A stretch of 64,000 nt of DNA from Myxococcales bacterium (GTDB taxonomy: Bacteria; Myxococcota_A; Polyangia; Palsa-1104): NCBI GenBank assembly GCA_003170275.1, contig PNAM01000110.1:62001-126000 (forward strand), written 5' to 3'. Numbering within the stretch: the first letter of the stretch is position 1; each line of letters begins with the position of its first letter. The position numbers and the translations under genes were made by a program. Positions 21,852 to 29,570 of the stretch are shown one piece after another. The notes under the pieces were generated by a model. The model saw nothing but the letters and a program-made list of their open reading frames with translations. It made no database searches and was not told where the DNA came from.

Positions 21852-22502
21852 CTACAGACGCCCAACCGCCAGGCTCACGGCTGCGAAGTGACATCCGCTG
21901 GCAACGATGGTCAACGCGTGAAACAGCTCGTGGTACCCGAACACCGTCGGTGCGGGGTCGGGCCGGCGCAGCGCGTAGATGGCCGCGCCCGCGCTGTAGG
22001 CCGCGCCGCCGGCGGCGAGCAGCCACACCTGGCGCGCGTCGACCCGCGAGCGCAACGCCGAGATGAACGGCAGCACCACCCAGCCGAGCGCTACGTAGAT
22101 CGCCGCGGTCACGGCCTTGGGCGCGCGCACCCACGCGATCGCCTGCACCATGCCGCACAGCGCGCCGATCCACACCACCACGAGCAGCGTGTGGCCGGGC
22201 AGGAGCAGGCAGAACGGCGTGTAGGTGCCGGCGATCAGCAGGAAGATCGCCGAGTGATCGAGCCGGCGCATCCACGGGCGCATGGCCGGCGACCAGTGAC
22301 GCCGGTGATACAGCGCGCTCACGCCGAACAGCGTGGTCAGGCTGGCGCCGTAGATCGCCGCCGCGAGCGCGCCACGTGCCGTCGGTGCGCGTGCTACCAG
22401 CGCGAGGCCGGCGAGCAGCGCCACGCCGCACGCGAGCTGATGCGAGACGCCGCGTAGCCGGGGCTTGACGGCCGGCGCCGCGCTCCCGGTTCCGGCGGTC
22501 AT
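21852..22502 (-). CDS. Hemolysin III (HlyIII/PAQR) family membrane protein
   Basis: A 216-aa seven-helix membrane protein. Signature elements of the PAQR/HlyIII family are present in order: SALYHRRHW (helix 2 metal-binding Ser and His), DHSAIFLLIAGTYTPF, and GYHELFHALTI near the C-terminus, which supplies the two remaining zinc-ligand histidines. Bacterial members are implicated in lipid homeostasis; ceramidase-like activity is known for the animal relatives. The ATG overlaps the EVE gene stop as ATGA, so the two are co-translated. Confidence 0.9.
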   Translation of the reverse strand: MTAGTGSAAPAVKPRLRGVSHQLACGVALLAGLALVARAPTARGALAAAIYGASLTTLFGVSALYHRRHWSPAMRPWMRRLDHSAIFLLIAGTYTPFCLLLPGHTLLVVVWIGALCGMVQAIAWVRAPKAVTAAIYVALGWVVLPFISALRSRVDARQVWLLAAGGAAYSAGAAIYALRRPDPAPTVFGYHELFHALTIVASGCHFAAVSLAVGRL

Positions 22503-22921
22503 CGGGCGAGCTTGGTGCGGCCGAGCGCGAGCACGCGCGTGAACTCGCCCGCCGCGACCGGCGTCACCGACAAGCGCGAGCGCCGCACCAGCGCCATCTT
22601 GGCCAGCCGCGCGTCGCCCTTGATCGTCTCGAGCGTGACCGGCCGCGCCAGCGGCTTCACCGGCGCGAAGTCGACCGCGCTCCAATCCTCGTCGGTGGTC
22701 GGATCCTGGTACGCGCCGCGCACCACGCGCGCCACGCCCACCACCTCGCGTCCTTCGTTCGAGTGGTAGAACAGCGCGAGGTCGCCGTCGTGCATCGCGC
22801 GCAGGTTGTTGCGCGCCTCGAAGTTGCGGACGCCGTCCCAGAGCGTGCGGCCCTCGCGGACCAGCCGTTCCCATGGATACTTGAACGGCTCGCTCTTGAT
22901 CAGCCAGTAGCCCCGCGCCAT
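22499..22921 (-). CDS. EVE-domain protein
   Basis: A 140-aa single-domain EVE protein of the PUA-like fold, thought to bind modified bases in RNA or DNA. The hallmark N-terminus YWLIKSEPFKYPWERL, the GVRNFEARNNLRAM helix (VRNxxARNNLR) and FYHSNEGREVVGVARV are all intact. Stand-alone EVE genes often sit in housekeeping contexts; here it is coupled to HlyIII. An in-frame ATG nine bases upstream (22930) is an equal start candidate. Its promoter must share 50-100 bp with the RegA-like gene. Confidence 0.92.
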   Translation of the reverse strand: MARGYWLIKSEPFKYPWERLVREGRTLWDGVRNFEARNNLRAMHDGDLALFYHSNEGREVVGVARVVRGAYQDPTTDEDWSAVDFAPVKPLARPVTLETIKGDARLAKMALVRRSRLSVTPVAAGEFTRVLALGRTKLAR

Positions 22922-22970
22922 GGAGGGCATCTTGGCAAAGCGGAGCGGGCGCTCATACTGAACAAATGGA

Positions 22971-22988
22971 TGCGGTAAAATGTCGCGG
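22971..22988. promoter_or_regulatory. RegA/PrrA-box-like site, left copy
   Basis: TGCGGTAAAATGTCGCGG. It matches the reverse complement of 23289-23306 at 17 of 18 bases. The half-sites resemble the GCGNC...GNCGC consensus described for PrrA/RegA response regulators (left half imperfect, GCGGT). It covers the upstream ATG at 22980 of the RegA-like gene, an argument for the downstream start. Confidence 0.6.
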
Positions 22989-23024
22989 CTGTTCGGCGGG
23001 TTGGTGTACGCTTTCGACACTCGG

Positions 23025-23279
23025 ATGTCCCCCAAAGAGCGTCGAAGGAAGCACCGCCAGCAGCAGCTTCGCGAGACCCAATTTGCCGAAGCGTTGCTTC
23101 AGCTTGGAGCCACCCGGCCGGCCGAGCTGCACCTCGCGCAGGTGGAGCGCGCGCACGTCAAGCGGGTGATGCGCGCCTGCCTCGGCAACGTCAGCCTGTC
23201 AGCGACGGTCCTGGGCATGCACCGTCGCACCCTGCAGCGCTGGCTCGAGCGCGCCCGTCCGGCCAAACGCAAGCGCTGA
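23025..23279 (+). CDS. Receiver-less RegA/PrrA/ActR-like Fis-type DNA-binding protein
   Basis: An 84-aa basic protein with the same C-terminal design as the effector domain of RegA/PrrA/ActR: a helix, then GNVSLSATVLGMHRRTLQRWLER, the Fis-like HTH with the MHRRTLQR recognition helix, and a basic tail. No receiver domain is present in this frame or upstream, so it is constitutively free to bind DNA. Two near-identical 18-bp boxes matching the PrrA/RegA consensus flank the gene, suggesting autoregulation and control of the next gene. A start at ATG 22980 (99 aa) is also open but lies inside the left box. It neighbours a hybrid histidine kinase gene starting 74 bp downstream. Confidence 0.75.
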   Translation: MSPKERRRKHRQQQLRETQFAEALLQLGATRPAELHLAQVERAHVKRVMRACLGNVSLSATVLGMHRRTLQRWLERARPAKRKR

Positions 23280-23288
23280 GCCTCGGCT

Positions 23289-23306
23289 CCGCGACATTTT
23301 GCCGCA
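23289..23306. promoter_or_regulatory. RegA/PrrA-box-like site, right copy
   Basis: CCGCGACATTTTGCCGCA, inverted relative to 22971-22988. On the minus strand it reads TGCGGC-AAAAT-GTCGC, fitting GCGNC-N5-GNCGC exactly. It lies 10 bp after the stop of the RegA-like gene and 48 bp before the start of the hybrid kinase, so it is placed as an operator for the kinase. Confidence 0.62.
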
Positions 23307-23353
23307 CTGCGCCTGGAACCCGTCCCATTCGCCCTAGAATGAGTGTAGGGCCG

Positions 23354-24904
23354 ATGTCCGAATCAACAGACAGCACCGTGGTCGACGTGCTCGGCGAGAG
23401 CGAGCAGCACTACCGCGAGGTCTTCGAGAACACCAACGACTGTATGTTCCTGATCGATGTGACCGTCGAGGGGGGCTTCCGGATCGCCCGCTTCAACCCG
23501 GCCAAGGAGCGCATCTTCGGGCAGCCGAACGCGAAGGTGGCCGGCAAGTACATCGAGGAGGCGCTCAGCGCGGAGGCCGCCGCCGGCGTCCGGGTGTGGT
23601 ACGGCAAGTGCGTGGCGGTGGCCGCCCCGATCAGCTACGAGGAGCAGCTCCCGTCGCTGTCCGGAGACGTGTGGTTCGAGACCACGCTGATCCCGCTCAA
23701 GGACGCCTCGGGTCGCGTGTACCGGATCGTCGGCACCACGCGCAACACCAGCGAGTCGCGCAAGCTGCAGGAGCAGGTGATGATCTCCGACCGCATGGCG
23801 TCGGTGGGGATGTTGGCCGCCGGCATCGCGCACGAGATCAACAACCCGCTCGCCGCGATCATGGCCAACCTGTCGCTCGCGGTCGAGCACGCGGCCGAGC
23901 TGAGCGCGGGTGGCGATCCGCGCCTGCGAGAGCTGCACGAGGAGCTGCGCGATTCGGTCTCGTCGGCCGAGCGCATCCGAAACATCCTGCGCGATCTGCG
24001 GATCTTCTCCCGTTCCAACGAAGCGACCCTGCGTTCGCTCGAGGTGGAGCCGATCCTCGAGTCGTCGCTGCGCATGGCGTGGAACGAGGTGCGCCACCGC
24101 GCGCGCGTCGTGCGCGACTACGCCCCTGGGCTCGCGCCCGTCGAGGCGGACGAGTCCCGGCTCGGGCAGGTGTTCCTGAACTTGATCGTCAACGCCGCGC
24201 AATCGATCGAAGAAGGACACGCCGGGGCCAACCAGATCACGGTCGCCACCCGGATGGATGGGGCGGGCCGCGTGGTCGTCGAGGTCCGCGATTCCGGCGC
24301 GGGGATCCCGTCGGAGCAGCTACGGCGTCTGTTCACGCCGTTCTTCACCACCAAGCCGGTGGGGATGGGCACCGGCCTCGGCCTGTCGATCTGCCATCGC
24401 ATCGTCAGCGACCTGGGAGGCACCATCGCGGCCGAGAGCACCCCCGGCCGCGGCTCCACCTTCCGGGTGACGCTGCCCGCGGCGAAATCGGCGGTCGCCC
24501 TGCCGCCCTACGACCCGCGGGAGATCGTCCGGCCGCCCCGTCGCGGCCGGGTGCTGGTCATCGACGACGAAGAGCTCCTGGGGAACGCCGCGCGCCGCAT
24601 CCTCCAGTCCGAGCACGAGGTGATCGTCACCGTGAGCGCACGACAGGCGGTGGCGTGGATCGAGGCGGGCCAGCGCTTCGACGTGATCGTGTGCGACGTC
24701 ATGATGCCGGATCTCAACGGGCGGGATTTCTACCTCAAGCTGCGCGAGATCGCGCCGGCGCTGGCCGACCGGATCATCTTCATGACCGGCGGCGCGTTCA
24801 CCCCGCGCGCGCGCGAGTTCCTGGCTGAGGTCGAGAACGCGCGGTTGGCCAAGCCGTTCGATCCGATCAGCCTGCGGAACCTGGTCAACCACAGCATCAC
24901 CTAG
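23354..24904 (+). CDS. Hybrid histidine kinase: PAS-HisKA-HATPase-receiver
   Basis: A 516-aa soluble signalling protein. A PAS sensor domain (about 15-135, REVFENTNDCMFLIDV) precedes HisKA with phosphoacceptor H160 (AAGIAHEINNPLAA). The HATPase domain has NLIVNAAQSI, DSGAGIP and GTGLGLSICHRI. The C-terminal receiver has phosphoacceptor D448 (VIVCDVMMPDLNG). No membrane segment. AGGG four bases before ATG 23354 favours this start over ATG 23339. A RegA-type box upstream suggests control by the preceding DNA-binding protein. Output partner unknown. Confidence 0.93.
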   Translation: MSESTDSTVVDVLGESEQHYREVFENTNDCMFLIDVTVEGGFRIARFNPAKERIFGQPNAKVAGKYIEEALSAEAAAGVRVWYGKCVAVAAPISYEEQLPSLSGDVWFETTLIPLKDASGRVYRIVGTTRNTSESRKLQEQVMISDRMASVGMLAAGIAHEINNPLAAIMANLSLAVEHAAELSAGGDPRLRELHEELRDSVSSAERIRNILRDLRIFSRSNEATLRSLEVEPILESSLRMAWNEVRHRARVVRDYAPGLAPVEADESRLGQVFLNLIVNAAQSIEEGHAGANQITVATRMDGAGRVVVEVRDSGAGIPSEQLRRLFTPFFTTKPVGMGTGLGLSICHRIVSDLGGTIAAESTPGRGSTFRVTLPAAKSAVALPPYDPREIVRPPRRGRVLVIDDEELLGNAARRILQSEHEVIVTVSARQAVAWIEAGQRFDVIVCDVMMPDLNGRDFYLKLREIAPALADRIIFMTGGAFTPRAREFLAEVENARLAKPFDPISLRNLVNHSIT

Positions 24905-24906
24905 CG

Positions 24907-25782
24907 CTAGCGCTTGCGCAGATCGAGATCGCCCGAGAAGGTCTGGCACTCGACCAGCCCCTCGGCTTTGCCGATGCGCGCGCGCACCTGCCCGGCGCCG
25001 TGCTTGCCGTGCTCCGCGTCGAGCACGCTCACGCCCAGCCGGTCGTCGAGATCGCCGGAGTGGCTGACGAAGTGGAGCTCGAAGGAGCTCGACGGCGCGA
25101 GCGCGAGCCCGACGTCGCCCGAGGTGGTGCGCGCCTCGATGCGGCAGCCGGCGCCGCACGCGCCCTTCCAGTCGAGGTCGCCGCTGGTCGAGCCGAACTC
25201 GAGGTGGCTCGCCGCGCCGCCGCTCTGCACCACGCGCGCGTCGCCCGAGACCGTGCGCAGCCGCACCTCGCCGCGCACGTCCTCGAGGCTGGCTTCGCCG
25301 GAGATCAGCAGCGCCTCGACGCTGGCCGCGCCGCGCACGTGCAGATCGCCCGAGGTGGAGCGCACGCGCACGTTGCCGCCCACGTTCTCGACGTGCACGT
25401 CGCTGGCGACGGTGCTGATCTCGACGTGGCTGCCCGGCGGAACCTCGATGTGCAGCCGGCCCTCGTGGCCCGGTGGTGCGCCCTCGCCGCTCTCGAAGAC
25501 CAGGTCGACGCGGTCGCCGTGATCGACCAGGCGCAGGCCGAACTCGGCGTCGGAGAGCACCGCCTTGACCTGCCTGGCGGCGCCGCCCACGACGTCGATG
25601 TCGGTGGAGATCGCGCTGACCCGCAAGAGGATCGGGCCCTTGACGTCGAGCTTGGCGGTGGCCGACGCCGCCGGGCCGGCCTTGAGCGGTGGGAGGGGCG
25701 GCAGCGGCGGCAACGGCTGTGCGAGCGCGACGCCGGCGATGGCCAGCGGTACGAACAGGAAGATCGGCACAAGACGGCTCAT
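24907..25782 (-). CDS. Exported DUF4097-type beta-strand repeat protein
   Basis: A 291-aa protein with a cleavable signal peptide (1-21, ending VALA) and a Pro-rich neck (LPPLPPLPPL). The remainder is a long series of beta-strands built on the repeated SGD pattern (RSTSGDLHV, RTVSGDARV, GSTSGDLDW, ARTTSGDVG, QTFSGDLDL), typical of the adhesin-like DUF4097 family. Such proteins are commonly encoded with ECF sigma/anti-sigma pairs. Its ATG overlaps the stop of the anti-sigma gene as ATGA. Role unknown; possibly the envelope output or sensor of the sigma system. Confidence 0.87.
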   Translation of the reverse strand: MSRLVPIFLFVPLAIAGVALAQPLPPLPPLPPLKAGPAASATAKLDVKGPILLRVSAISTDIDVVGGAARQVKAVLSDAEFGLRLVDHGDRVDLVFESGEGAPPGHEGRLHIEVPPGSHVEISTVASDVHVENVGGNVRVRSTSGDLHVRGAASVEALLISGEASLEDVRGEVRLRTVSGDARVVQSGGAASHLEFGSTSGDLDWKGACGAGCRIEARTTSGDVGLALAPSSSFELHFVSHSGDLDDRLGVSVLDAEHGKHGAGQVRARIGKAEGLVECQTFSGDLDLRKR

Positions 25783-26435
25783 TGGGACACCTGCAGGTCG
25801 GCGACGATGGTTTGCAGCGATCGCATGTATTCGGCGTATCCGTCGAGCAGCGCCAGGCGGCCGTCGAGATCGCCGGCAGCGACGGTGCGCCCGTGGCGGA
25901 CCGCCTCGCCCGCGTTGGCCAGCGCGCGGTCGTAGCGCGCGGCGGTGGACGGCTTGAGCGCCTGGCGCTCGTGACGGTACTCGGCCTCCAGCACGGTGAG
26001 CGCGTCGCGGTACTCGTTCTCGGCGCGGTCGAGCGTGACCTCGGGCGAGAGCCGGGCGCGCCTGGACGGGGCGACGCGCGCGGAAGGCGTCGCGATCGGG
26101 CCGGGAACGTCGTGCTGGCCGACGAACAGCAGCAGCGCCGCCGCGGCGGCGACCAAGCTGGAGACACCGACGGTGATCGGCCGTGAGGTCCACAGCCGCG
26201 CGCGGGCCGGCGCCGGTCGGGCGAGGCGCGCCTCGACCCCGCGCCACAGCTCGGGCGAGAGTGGCGGCTGCGCGCTGCGCCGTCGCGCCAGGAGCGCCTG
26301 CTCGGCGTTCAGCGCGACCAACTCGGCGGCGCAGGCCGCGCACTCGCGCAGGTGCGCCTCCGTGCCCGCGCGCTCCACGGGCGTGAGCGTGCCGTCGACG
26401 AAGGCCTCCAGCCGATCGGGATCACACGCACTCAT
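25779..26435 (-). CDS. Anti-sigma factor with putative zinc finger and one membrane segment
   Basis: A 218-aa single-pass membrane protein. The N-terminal cytoplasmic zinc-finger anti-sigma motif is CDPDRLEAFVDGTL followed by HLRECAACAAEL (HxxxCxxC). A transmembrane helix is at about 88-105 (VGVSSLVAAAAALLLFVG). The extracytoplasmic part is helical and rich in Arg/Ala/Glu. It should hold the preceding ECF sigma factor inactive until a signal is received. The start codon shares one base with the sigma stop (TAATG). Confidence 0.88.
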   Translation of the reverse strand: MSACDPDRLEAFVDGTLTPVERAGTEAHLRECAACAAELVALNAEQALLARRRSAQPPLSPELWRGVEARLARPAPARARLWTSRPITVGVSSLVAAAAALLLFVGQHDVPGPIATPSARVAPSRRARLSPEVTLDRAENEYRDALTVLEAEYRHERQALKPSTAARYDRALANAGEAVRHGRTVAAGDLDGRLALLDGYAEYMRSLQTIVADLQVSQ

Positions 26436-27073
26436 TACGTCCCTCCCAGGTAGTTCCCCAAGCGCGCGCGCATGGCCAGCCGCGCGCGATGGATTTCGTT
26501 CTTCACCTTCGACAGCGGCCAGCCCATCACGTCTCCGATCTCGACGTAGTCGAGCCCATGATCGATGCGCATCAGCAGCGCGGACCGGCGCTCCTCGTCG
26601 AGCTCGTCGAGCGCTTGTTGCAGGAGCCCGTCGGCCTCGCGTCGCATGAGCTGGCCCTCGGGCGAGAGCGCGCCGTCCACCTCGGCGGCGAGCGCCGCGT
26701 CCGAGGCCACCGGGTGGCGGCGGCGCGCGCGCAGCTCTTCGTGAAACACGTGGCGTGCGATGCCGAACAGCCAGGGGAGCAGCTTCTCGTCGGCGCGCAG
26801 GGTGCCGAGCCGCGCGTGCGCCCGCACGAAGGTCTCTTGCGTTCCCTCGTCGGCGGCGCCGGCGTCGCGCAACAGATCGCCGAGGAAGCGGCGCACGGCC
26901 GGGGCGTGCCGGTCGAACAGCCGGCGAAACGCCTGCGCGTCTCCGCCGGCCGCGCGCCGCACCAGCGCGCCCTCGAGCGGCGCCGGCGCCGGATCCGACT
27001 CGGGCTCCTGGTTCTGGGCCAGCGGCGTCTGGAGCTGTCGAACGGCGATCATCCCACTCGCATGTGACCGCAT
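26435..27073 (-). CDS. ECF-type RNA polymerase sigma factor
   Basis: A 212-aa extracytoplasmic-function sigma factor. Region 2 carries FRRLFDRHAPAVRRFL and DEGTQETFVRAHARLGTLR, then LPWLFGIARHVFHEELRARRR. Region 4 is LDELDEERRSALLMRIDHGLDYVEIGDVMGWPLSKVKNEIHRAR. The start at 27073 is supported by AGGAG six bases upstream. Only 18 bp separate it from the upstream lipoprotein stop, so it is transcribed with that gene and is followed by its anti-sigma and the DUF4097 protein in a tightly coupled four-gene operon. Autoregulation is likely, with the promoter before the lipoprotein gene. Confidence 0.92.
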   Translation of the reverse strand: MRSHASGMIAVRQLQTPLAQNQEPESDPAPAPLEGALVRRAAGGDAQAFRRLFDRHAPAVRRFLGDLLRDAGAADEGTQETFVRAHARLGTLRADEKLLPWLFGIARHVFHEELRARRRHPVASDAALAAEVDGALSPEGQLMRREADGLLQQALDELDEERRSALLMRIDHGLDYVEIGDVMGWPLSKVKNEIHRARLAMRARLGNYLGGT

Positions 27074-27091
27074 CCGGCTCCTGGTTTCACG

Positions 27092-27532
27092 CTATTTACG
27101 CGACGAGGCGACCGGCTCGAGGGTGCCGCGCTCGGCGGCCAGCTCGGCCAGGATGTTGCTGTAGCTGGCGTCGGCGCGCGCCGGATCCACGTGGTTGGAG
27201 CGCACCGCGCAGTCGAGCTGGCGCAGCCGGGTGGCGAGCTCGGCGACGCCGCTCGAGACGAACGCGCTGTCCGATGGCTGGCGCGCGTACAGCTCGTCGG
27301 CCGCCCCGCCCACCTCGTTGCGCACGCCTGCCTTGAGCTTCTCGCGATCGGCCTTGGCCGCCTCGGAGATGCCGGCGATCGCCTCGAGCGTGATCTGGCG
27401 GTTGAAGTCGCGGCTGGCCGACGGCCAGCGTGGGTTGGAGATCCCGCACAGGGCGCCTCCGTGAATGGTTCCAGTGGTTTGCGTCTCGGCACAGCCAGCC
27501 ACCAGCAGGATGCAGAACAGGACTCGTTTCAT
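27092..27532 (-). CDS. Predicted lipoprotein of unknown function
   Basis: A 146-aa protein with a type II signal peptide: the lipobox LLVAGC places the lipidated cysteine at 14. The mature part is helical (ITLEAIAGISEAAKADREKL, LATRLRQLDCAV) with two further cysteines. No family recognised. GAGGAG precedes the ATG at 27532 by eight bases. It heads the operon with the ECF sigma, anti-sigma and DUF4097 genes, so it may be part of the same envelope signal pathway. Divergent from the IgGFc-binding-like lipoprotein. Confidence 0.75.
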   Translation of the reverse strand: MKRVLFCILLVAGCAETQTTGTIHGGALCGISNPRWPSASRDFNRQITLEAIAGISEAAKADREKLKAGVRNEVGGAADELYARQPSDSAFVSSGVAELATRLRQLDCAVRSNHVDPARADASYSNILAELAAERGTLEPVASSRK

Positions 27533-27593
27533 CGGTTTTCTCCTCGTCTCGAAAGGGGAGTGACGCCCGCGCGCCTCTGGTTTCAGAAAAAAC

Positions 27594-27616
27594 GGCCCCG
27601 AATCGTCGATGGGGCC
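27594..27616. promoter_or_regulatory. Dyad-symmetric element between divergent lipoprotein genes
   Basis: GGCCCC (27594-27599) pairs with GGGGCC (27611-27616), and between them ATCG-T-CGAT is itself palindromic. The dyad sits in the 110-bp gap between the divergent genes starting at 27532 and 27643. It could be an operator or an RNA hairpin in the leader of the plus-strand gene. Confidence 0.35.
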
Positions 27617-27642
27617 ACTCACGAGCCGAAGGGGGTGGGTGC

Positions 27643-29541
27643 ATGTCGTTCTCAAAGGCGTCCGTGCTCGCGCTGCTCTCGGTCCTGGGCGCCGCGTGCA
27701 ACCAGCAGGCTCGGCACAACAATGGAAATGGAAATCCGGGTGGCTCGGGGCCGTGCACCGACGGTGCGCATCAGTGCTCGGGGCGCTTGTGGCAGGTGTG
27801 TCACGGGGGCACGTTCACCACCGAGAAGGGCTGCACCAGCGATCAGGTGTGCAGCGACAACCTGGGCTGCACCGCGTGCGTGCCCGGCGGCAGCGGCTGT
27901 AACGGCGATCAGGTGGTGGTGTGCGATGCCGGCGGCTCTCCGACGCAGACCGTGACGCAGGATTGCAACCCGCTCACCTGCGCGGCCGATCCGGCCACCG
28001 GCCAGGCGGCGTGCGTGACGCCGTGCGATCCCAAGGCGCTCGCCCACAGCTACACCGGCTGCGTGTTCTACGCGGTCGACCTGCCGCAGTTCACCATTCC
28101 GACCCCGATCAGTGGAGTGATCGCCGCCGATCAGCAGTTCGCGATCGCGGTGGCCAATCCGTGGAAGGTGCCGCTCAACGTGGTCGTCGAGCGCAACGAC
28201 GCGGCGCCGGGCGCAGCGCCGCTGATCGTCCAGGAGACCACCCGCCAGGTGGCCGCCGGCGGGCTCGAGACCATCGCGCTGCCGCCGCGCGAGGTGTCGG
28301 GCTACGTGGCGGGCAAGCGCAACCGCAGCTTGATCACCGCGGCGGCGTATCGCGTGACCACCGACCGTCCCGCGTCGGTCTACCAGTTCAACCCGATCAA
28401 CAATCCGGACGCGTTCTCGAACGACGCCTCGCTGCTCATTCCCGAGAACGCGCTCGACGAGAGCTACGTCGTGCTCGGCTGGCCCGGCACCGGCGGCGAC
28501 GTGGACTTTCAGGGCCTGCACATCGACAGCGACAAGCGCTCGTACGTGACCATCACCGCCACGCGCGACAACACCAAGGTGCGCGTCACGCCGACCACCG
28601 AGGTGATGCCCGGCGACAACGTGATGGCGATCCACAAGAACACGCCGTACACGCTCACGCTCAACGCGTTCGAGACGCTCAACCTCGAGGGCGCGGACTT
28701 CAACACCGCCGGCACCACCGATTTCACCGGCACGCAGATCGAGGCCGACGGGCCGCTCGCGGTGTGGAGCGGCGTGGAGTGCATCACCATCAATCCCGAT
28801 CCGCCGATCGATCCGATGAACACCTGCTGCTGCGATCACCTCGAGGAGCAGCTCTTCCCGCGCAGCTCGCTCGGCCGGGACTATGTGGTGGTGCGCTCCG
28901 AGGGGCGCAGCCACTCGTCGGGCGATCCGGAATTTTTCCGCATCCTGTCGCAGAAGGACGGCACCACCGTGCACACCTCGCTGCCCGCGCCCGACGATCA
29001 GTTCACGCTGCAGTCGGGCGCGATGCACCAGATCATGACCGACTCCGACTTCGTGGTGCAGGCCTCGAATCCGGTGATGATCGGCCAGTTCCAGGTGAGC
29101 CAGGACGCCTCGTCGGCGGAGACCGGCGATCCGTCGTTCTCGCTGGTCCCGCCGATCGCGCAGCACCGCTCGGAGTACATCTTCCTGGTGCCGACGGGTT
29201 ACTCGGAGAGCTGGGTCTTGATCTCGATCCCCACCGGCGGCGGGCTGACGCTCGACGGGCAGGGCCTGAGCGCCGGCTGCGAGCGGGCGATGGGCGGAAT
29301 GGTGGGCACGCTGCCGTACGAGGTGGTGCGCTGCCCGGTGCCGCCCGGCCCGCATACCGTGGCTTCGCCGCAGAACTTCGGCCTGGTGGTCGAGGGCTGG
29401 GGCCCGGGGCCGGTCTCCTACGCCTACACCGGCGGCATGGAGTTCCAGTCGGTGAACCACGACTGCACCAACGACGGCGACTGCCCGGTCGGCGAGTTCT
29501 GCTCGGGCGGCACCTGCGCGCCGATCATCATCATCCAGTAG
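27643..29541 (+). CDS. Large secreted lipoprotein with IgGFc-binding-type beta domain
   Basis: A 632-aa lipoprotein (lipobox LSVLGAAC, Cys 19). A Gly/Asn spacer and about 110 Cys-rich residues (repeated Cxx(x)C patterns as in myxobacterial surface proteins) precede an IgGFc-binding-like domain (about 135-600). Typical motifs are YAVDLPQF, FAIAVANPW, VYQFNPINN, DASLLIP, SYVTITATRDNTKV and GQFQVSQDA. The C-terminus has a last Cys-rich repeat (CTNDGDCPVGEFCSGGTC). Such proteins are abundant in Myxococcota surfaces; ligand unknown. Followed 29 bp later by a lipoprotein amidohydrolase on the same strand. Confidence 0.85.
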   Translation: MSFSKASVLALLSVLGAACNQQARHNNGNGNPGGSGPCTDGAHQCSGRLWQVCHGGTFTTEKGCTSDQVCSDNLGCTACVPGGSGCNGDQVVVCDAGGSPTQTVTQDCNPLTCAADPATGQAACVTPCDPKALAHSYTGCVFYAVDLPQFTIPTPISGVIAADQQFAIAVANPWKVPLNVVVERNDAAPGAAPLIVQETTRQVAAGGLETIALPPREVSGYVAGKRNRSLITAAAYRVTTDRPASVYQFNPINNPDAFSNDASLLIPENALDESYVVLGWPGTGGDVDFQGLHIDSDKRSYVTITATRDNTKVRVTPTTEVMPGDNVMAIHKNTPYTLTLNAFETLNLEGADFNTAGTTDFTGTQIEADGPLAVWSGVECITINPDPPIDPMNTCCCDHLEEQLFPRSSLGRDYVVVRSEGRSHSSGDPEFFRILSQKDGTTVHTSLPAPDDQFTLQSGAMHQIMTDSDFVVQASNPVMIGQFQVSQDASSAETGDPSFSLVPPIAQHRSEYIFLVPTGYSESWVLISIPTGGGLTLDGQGLSAGCERAMGGMVGTLPYEVVRCPVPPGPHTVASPQNFGLVVEGWGPGPVSYAYTGGMEFQSVNHDCTNDGDCPVGEFCSGGTCAPIIIIQ

Positions 29542-29570
29542 GGACTCGAAAGAGGTATCCTGATGGCGTA

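Noticed and set aside
22980..23024. Upstream start of the RegA-like protein
   Set aside because: It lies within the conserved box and adds residues unrelated to the effector domain; kept only as an alternative.
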